From Sphagnum compactum (lineage: Eukaryota > Bryophyta > Sphagnopsida > Sphagnales): DNA of 64,000 nucleotides. The position numbers were made by a program, and so were the translations under genes. Below are positions 57,726 through 64,000 of this stretch, piece after piece. Position 1 is the stretch's first letter, and each line of letters opens with the position of its first letter. Below the pieces are notes generated by a model, which searched no databases, was not told where the DNA came from, and saw only the letters and a list, made by a program, of their open reading frames with translations. The DNA is taken from positions 13,816,213 to 13,880,212 of the forward strand of contig OZ234493.1 of the NCBI GenBank assembly GCA_965153455.1. Direction: 5' to 3'.

Positions 57726-58240
57726 AGGTTGGGTGACGAAACTGTTGGAATAATTTGTGTTCAAAGATTACTCAAGTTTCCTAATTTTAATTTTTGATGG
57801 GTTCCAACAAAAAAAATCTCTTCCAAATATAAGTTCATTGAGCTGTTCTGGCTTTTTCGTAACTCTGAAAGTCTAAAAGTTTGAACTTCTTGTGCAGTAA
57901 TACAAAGAGAGAGAGAGGGAGAGAAAGAGATAAAGTGGCGTGTCAACAACACGACCACCAAACATCACCACCACAGCTGTCATCATGTGAAAGGTGCAAA
58001 TTTGGTTCTGTGCAGATTTGAGAACGATGTTTGCAATGCAAAAGTGTGCGATTGTTGGATTCTTAAGAAATTAGAATCAAGTGTCCCTGTTATAATAGGT
58101 TTAGGACTGCCAAGCATTTCTTTGATATATTTAATATGGCTGTTTGTATTTACAAACCTATTTGAAAAATAATGTAAATGCCACTACTTTTGAGTTCACT
58201 CTAAAATCCCCAGTTCTATAGCCTACTTGTTCGTCACCTT
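57726..58240 (+). other. 3' flank of glutamine synthetase
   Basis: Presumed 3' UTR and downstream sequence. A purine-rich AGAGAGAGAGGGAGAG run sits at 57,907. No gene and no certain polyadenylation signal. Confidence 0.4.
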
Positions 58241-58760
58241 TTTCTTTTGTTGTGGATGAATGCACGCACCAACAACAGCTACCAGTGGACCATCCATTGG
58301 AAGCGAGTTAGGACTCAGTTGTGGATGAATCCCAACGGAGTTGATAGGTCCTGTTTGTAAGTAGGCTATAGGTAGGTAGGTAGGTAGGTAGGTAGGGTGG
58401 GTACAATAATTATGCCTAGTAGGTATACAGATGTACACAACTGGTTGGGAAGGCTAGTGGGTAGTTAGTTGGTAGGTACTAAAAACTAAAATTGAACTTA
58501 ACGACTATATGCGGGAAGGTTGTTATGACTTTTGACTTAATTGTGGATGAAGCCCAATTGAGTTAATAATGGCAACTTTCAACTTGATAACCTATCTTAT
58601 AATGGAGAGATTTTACATGTAGGATAAAAGATGGCTACTAGATAGGTAAGTAGATGCATTTAGATAGATGGTTAGCACATGGATAAGGGTTAATGGGTTG
58701 TTAGTTGGTAGGTAGGTAACAAAACTAGACACTAACCTAGGATTCAATTTGTTTTTAGGT
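58240..58760 (+). repeat. Dispersed repeat (GTTGTGGATGAATCCCAA family), copies 2 and 3
   Basis: At 58,249-58,262 and 58,317-58,335 the words GTTGTGGATGAAT(g/c)C occur. They are preceded by GACCATCCATTGGAAG as in the 23.2-kb copy. A (GGTA)n run (58,371-58,396), 'aaggctagtgggtagttag' and 'aaactaaaattga' follow. A second round starts at 58,541 (ATTGTGGATGAAGCCCAA) and ends near 58,735 with 'gggttgttagttggtaggtagg'. Thus two tandem rounds of the element. Confidence 0.65.
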
Positions 58761-58899
58761 GTACCACTAAAGACGAAATAGATGAAGTCCTAGATGTAAT
58801 TTTTAATTATACCCTATGTGATTTTGATTCTTGTATATATTAATGAACCAAAAACGTTATATATTGAAATATGATAGCTTAAATCATCGTATATGTATA

Positions 58900-58939
<40 letters not shown>

Positions 58940-61555
58940 ATATGATCACTTTGTGTCCATTTTGATTGTGAAAAAAGAATAGTTTTTAAGAAAATCAAAA
59001 GTGTGAAAAAAAAAGGGTGATGGTATGATAACATTTTAAATATATTTTAAAGAATTTGGAACCTTGTTAATGTTTTCATGATGATAACCTATCCTACATT
59101 TACGAAGTAAGTAGATGCGAGTTTTGGTTAATACCTTCATCGTTATAGGAAATCCAAAGATGGTGAAAATCTTACATGTACAATAAAATATGTAAAAATC
59201 TTGGTTAATGATGATCGAGAAGCAACTTTGAGGGAGTTGAATCACCTTTGTTACGTAAAACATGATCTAATTTTTGTTAAGGTTTTGAGAAAAAAAGAAC
59301 CTAAGTTTGAACACTTGATGGATCATTATATTTGATTACTAAAGGTAGTGGAAGTGATTAGGTGCATAAAGATAATGGTGTGAAATGAAAGGTTTTTCAT
59401 TCAAATCAAAAATACTTAGCCATTGGATTCAAAAAATTTAAGAAATTTACTCCCAATGAAATTATACTAAATGTTACTAATGAGTTGGAATACTTGAAAA
59501 GCTTGGTGAGTTGGGCTCAAAAAAAGAAAAATGAAAGGCTACAACTACAATGTTACATGATTATTATTTTCACACCTCTAGTTGTCAAAATTAGCTATGT
59601 GAAACTAGTAATAAATAAGGTTTCATGTTTGCATTGTGTGGTGTTTTCATTGTTTCGTGATCTTACAAGCTTCTTGTTTAATCATCATGTTGTGCCCTAG
59701 GAATGTCAAAGTATTGTCTAATGTTTGTAAAAACAATATTTTTTCTCTCTAGAAAATTATTGCAAAAACATGGCTATAGTGGACAAGCATGTCAATCAAA
59801 CATTTGACAATACTTGATATGTTGTGGCTTCAACTATTGTAAATAACAATTATGAAAATTGAGCTTGATTGTGATTTCGATGAAAATAAATCCATGGAAC
59901 ATTAACAAAAAAAACTTTAATGTAGCCAATTAACTCTAATTGATGTTATCCCAAGGGTGATTGATCTAACAAAACATTTTATACATAATAACATTTTATT
60001 ATAAAATAATATTTAAATAAAAATTATTAAAAATTATTAAAAATTTCAATATTATATTCACAAGGGATGTTGTAATTCAATTAGTCAAGGTAAATGTGAA
60101 TTTCAATGGCTTAGTACTTCAGTTGTAGAAATGCACAATCTAAGAAGCCCACCCATGAACACAAAATTTTAAAACACCATATGATTACATAATTGAACAT
60201 TGCAAGGAAGAAAAATATTTCAATGTTTAGAGGATCTAACTTAAGTTATGAAAAAAAATCATCACATTCTTTTGCATCTCAAAGGTGAACAACCACCAAT
60301 GACAAGTTTTATAACATATAGGATCCAATGGTGCATGTAAAAAATAGTATTTCAAGAAATTTAAAAAAAAGGGTTAGTTCAAAATCAATTCTTGCATAAA
60401 AGGGGTTGAATTCAAGGTTGAACCCTTACCAAACATTTCAATTTCATTACCAAAGAGATTAATCTACAAACTATTTTGTAATCCACCATTTTTCTCCATT
60501 TTCATTAATTTCTTGCGTTTGATTCACATTTTTCCTTTGTATCGTTTCATTTTGGACTTTATCAATCATTGATATTTTTTTGGTTTTATCACATGTTGGA
60601 ATGGTATTATTGTGCACTTAGAAAACACACCCAAATTAACATATAGGTAAAAAATTATGTGCTTGAATGATAAAAACAAGAAGATTATACATATATATAC
60701 ATATATAATTCAAAAAATGGCATACTAATCCGATGGTTTTATTATATCTTCCCTTTTGTTTTTAAATCAACTTTCAAAAGCCTTTATTTATTTTTTGTGT
60801 TTAATGTATACTTTATGCTTTCTTTTTCTTGTTTGAAAATATATGTGCAAGTGGATTGTTGCATGGAAAAAAACTTATTTTCTCCACTTCAAGACAAAGT
60901 GGTCACCACTCATGTCCTTCTTAAAATGTTAAAAATGATCTCACTAGCCATATGATATTTAATAAAACATATGATTTTTTTAAAAACTATTTACAAGAAT
61001 ATGTAATTTAAATTTTTTTTTCTTTCCAAAAGAAACAAACTTGCTCACAATTATGAGATCAAAAAAGTACTTGAGAAAAGTTCTTTTTTTAAATAACATC
61101 TAATGCATCAAATTACAAATGTTGAATATGATGTGAATGACATTGAGGTTTGTTATTTGTAATGTTAATACAACAAACTGCACATTCAAGATTTCAAAAT
61201 AAATGACACCAACATTGTTTATTCACATTGACATCATAATTCTTATTTGAGTAAATATTTTTATTTATCATTCATTTTCAATTTAACTCATTTTCAAAAT
61301 TATTAATATTCCTTGCTTGTCATATGTGATGACACAGTTTTCGCAATTTTGTGTATCACTCCAAAATTGTGTTTTTCAATGTTCATCCCTCATTAAAAGG
61401 TCCAATCACACACGTCAAAAGAGGTCGTGGTTGTATTACACCCTTATCAAATCATTTGAAAAGTTGACAAGCTAATTGTTTCAAACAAAAAAATTTACAC
61501 AAAAAAATTAAGTCGAAACACATGAAAATCACAAATATATTTTAAAAGAAATCAA
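58761..61555. other. AT-rich intergenic DNA, no gene seen
   Basis: Contains a (TA)n run at 58,903-58,937. Otherwise AT-rich with chance frames only. Confidence 0.55.
58903..58937. repeat. (TA)n microsatellite
   Basis: About 17 perfect TA units. Confidence 0.95.
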
Positions 61556-61559
61556 TTGT

Positions 61560-62045
61560 TGTTAACGTGTATTTCATCCATCCAAGTGAAGTTGAGGGTT
61601 CAACTTACATTTGCAATTGCTTCAAAATAATAAACACCTACATGATGACATGTGGCACATTATAAAACGTAATATTATAGTGTAATGTGTTGTCTTTTCA
61701 TTCGAACTAATGAAGTCGAAGGTTTGACTTATGCATTCAATTGTTTCAAAATGAAATATAATTTACGAATGGACACATTGCATGATGTAAAACATCAAAT
61801 TATGGTTTGTCATATTGTCATTTCATTTCTTGTAATGAAATCAATGGCTTGATTTACATTTACAACTATTTTAAAATGATGGACACCCTACACATGGACC
61901 TATGGCATATTACAAAACATTAAATTATAATAAATTGACATTTCATTAGTTCTAATCAAATTAAAGGTTCAACTTACATTTTGATTGTTTTAATCAAAAA
62001 CACATTTATATGTCAACACATGGCATCTTGTGAAGTGTCAAATTA
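61560..62045 (+). repeat. Degenerate tandem repeat, about 123-bp unit, four copies
   Basis: The segment GGTTCAACTTACATTTGCAA with 'ttgcttcaaaata' recurs as variants at about 61,598, 61,721, 61,847 and 61,966 (spacing 123, 126, 119). Between them 'acatg.gacatgtggcacatta', 'aaaac(g/a)t(a/c)aa' and 'catttcatt.g.tctaat.aa' recur in order. Considerably diverged, so old. Confidence 0.7.
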
Positions 62046-64000
62046 ATGTTCGAATTACCCATGGATGTACATGTTGCCAAAAAAGGGTTCATCGAAAAAT
62101 TATTAACATGTCAAGATGAAGGAAATATGTAATTTGGGGTGGGGACTTTGAATGTAATACATAATTTGAAGATGGGGTCTTTGAGTGGTCACCATGTACA
62201 TTTGAAGATAAAATATGACATAATTAAATTATGAAATGACCAATCTTTTAAAAATTGAACATAATTAATCCATGTAATGACTTGAGTTTTAAAAGTTGAA
62301 CATATGTAATTTGTGTGGTGATTCATTTGATGATGTTGAGTCATTGGATTAACATTGGCAATTTGAAATTAAATTATTTATATTTGATAAAGATAGAATA
62401 TTAATTAATAATTTAAGGTTGGGTGATTCACACTTGATGAGTCATGTGATGAATGCTTAAGTTAATTAATTTAGATGAAAATATAATTTTTGGATGATAC
62501 ATTTGAAAGTTGATTGTTAACTTCCATTTATTATTAAAAAAATACTTAGGATTGTGATGAACAACAATTTGAAAGGTTGATGTATAAATAAATATTAATT
62601 TTGATAAAACCATAATAAATTTAGAGTTTTTATATTAAAAATTTGAAGACTTGAAAAAGGAATTCATGAATAGGTTGAAAGGATGTAACATGCATCCTTG
62701 TGTTTATTAATTTATCACATTTTTTTATTGTTTTGTTAATGAGAATTAAATTCAAGATTCATTAGTTTGGATAAAATGAACATATTACTTCATTCGGGTA
62801 TATAATAATGTTGGGGTAGTTATCAAAATAAACCATAATTTTTAGTTTGAAAACCATTGAATAAAACCCAAAGGTGATAATTGGATTAAAAACTATTCAC
62901 CATGGTTTTCACTAAAGTGAAAATTGCCCTCTGGAGAAAATTTGACATTTTTTAAAATTCAAAAATCTAAAAATTGCTTATAATAAAAAATATATCCAAG
63001 GATGGTTTCAAACAAAAGGGGTAGGTCTACCCCTTGGGTTCCTTTGTACTCCTAAATGAAAATAAAGTTAAAATGAATAATAGCTTGGACTGTTACATTT
63101 AAAAAAAATTAGATTGTAAATGAACTTAGAATCTAAAATCATATTGAACATTAATATTGTCAATTTTTTAATTATCCATTTTACAATAAACTTTAATGAT
63201 AATCGTACTTCATTTTTTGGATAAGTTCTAAGAAAGATAGACGCATAATGAACTTTTCAAATGATGACACTACATCTATCGTGTAAATAAAGTAAAAAAT
63301 GTGAATTCAAAAACATGTCATAGTAGTATCAAAATAAAAATTAAAAAATAGTTCATCATTGAATGAAAAATTTAAGAATGAAATGCATTGAAACCTTCTT
63401 AAGACAAGATATTTTCATTTAAAACATTTAAAATGTTGTTGTGACTTTTGTGATTTTAAATCATTTTTTCCATTTCATATTGAAATATTTAAGCTTCACA
63501 TGAAATTTTTTATCAATTACATGTCTAGGGATATTTATAAGGTGACCTACCAATATTTGTGAAAAAAAACATAAGTGATGATTATAGGATTTATAGTTTG
63601 ATAATTAGTACAATTGCAAGAATTGTAGCTAATGTAAAAATGTGAAGTTTTCAAAATGTCAAAAGTGAGCCACGTAACCATGTTTTTACCCTCCTTCCTA
63701 ATAAATAATCCCATATGCAATATATTGGTTATAATTTTAAGAGTTCCTTAAATAATGTCGATAATTAAGTCCAAATTTACATGGGGATGCTTGCCACCTT
63801 AGTTCCATAAGTAAATTGAAAAAAAATCATTAACCTAAAAAATCTAGATAGTCTAAATGGAAAGGCATCTAATCTCAAATTTAAAAGGTCAATACATGTG
63901 GAGACCAACTTTGAGATAGTAAAAAATTTTAAAAACTAAAAATTTGTCCTAGAAAGAGAATTTGTCCCAAAAAAGAAAGCATGCCTAGATTTTTCCCTTC
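62046..64000. other. AT-rich intergenic DNA to the right edge, no gene seen
   Basis: Very AT-rich sequence with no recognised coding, RNA or element boundary features; a few short words such as 'taatttg.ggggtgggga' recur locally near 62,130-62,180. Confidence 0.55.

Overview
The window is nuclear DNA of a land plant. Evidence: spliced genes with GT-AG introns, plant-type TTTAGGG/CCCTAAA telomeric motifs, an NLR-style LRR array, Ty1/copia and other LTR-retrotransposon relics, CACTA-, hAT- and Helitron-like elements, and very abundant microsatellites. I cannot place the species; the gene structures would fit a bryophyte, lycophyte, fern or seed plant. Most of the sequence is AT-rich repeat and relic DNA, with four recognisable cellular genes.

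Layout. 1-2,460: the 3' part of an LRR gene entering from the left edge. It is built of almost identical 144-bp units, is cut by a nonsense codon and then decays. About 2,800-4,950: a decayed retrotransposon gag region. 8,460-9,720: degenerate interstitial telomere-like repeats. 10,890-12,000: a decayed copia gag-protease. 12,757-15,921: a non-autonomous CACTA-like element with a satellite-like core and a nested second element. 20,319-22,038 (+): an intact 5-exon gene for cytosolic ribosomal protein L13a (uL13). 24,015-28,256 (-): a 10-exon gene for a multi-pass membrane protein of the plant At2g12400-like/tweety-like family, convergent with RPL13A. 28,400-53,400: gene-poor, with several tandem arrays and dispersed repeat families, a Helitron-like element and foldback elements. 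53,630-57,725 (+): an intact 13-exon cytosolic glutamine synthetase gene. 57,726-64,000: repeats and AT-rich DNA.

RPL13A, the membrane protein and glutamine synthetase are housekeeping-type neighbours with no evident shared pathway. Exon boundaries were read by hand from codon phase, GT/AG signals and family similarity recalled from memory, so they are predictions. No new enzymatic or defence system is evident. The most unusual items are the homogenised LRR array, a duplicated microexon region in the membrane-protein gene, a nested transposon structure, a dispersed repeat that has become a tandem array at 33 kb, and nonsense codons in the relics that all fit C-to-T decay.
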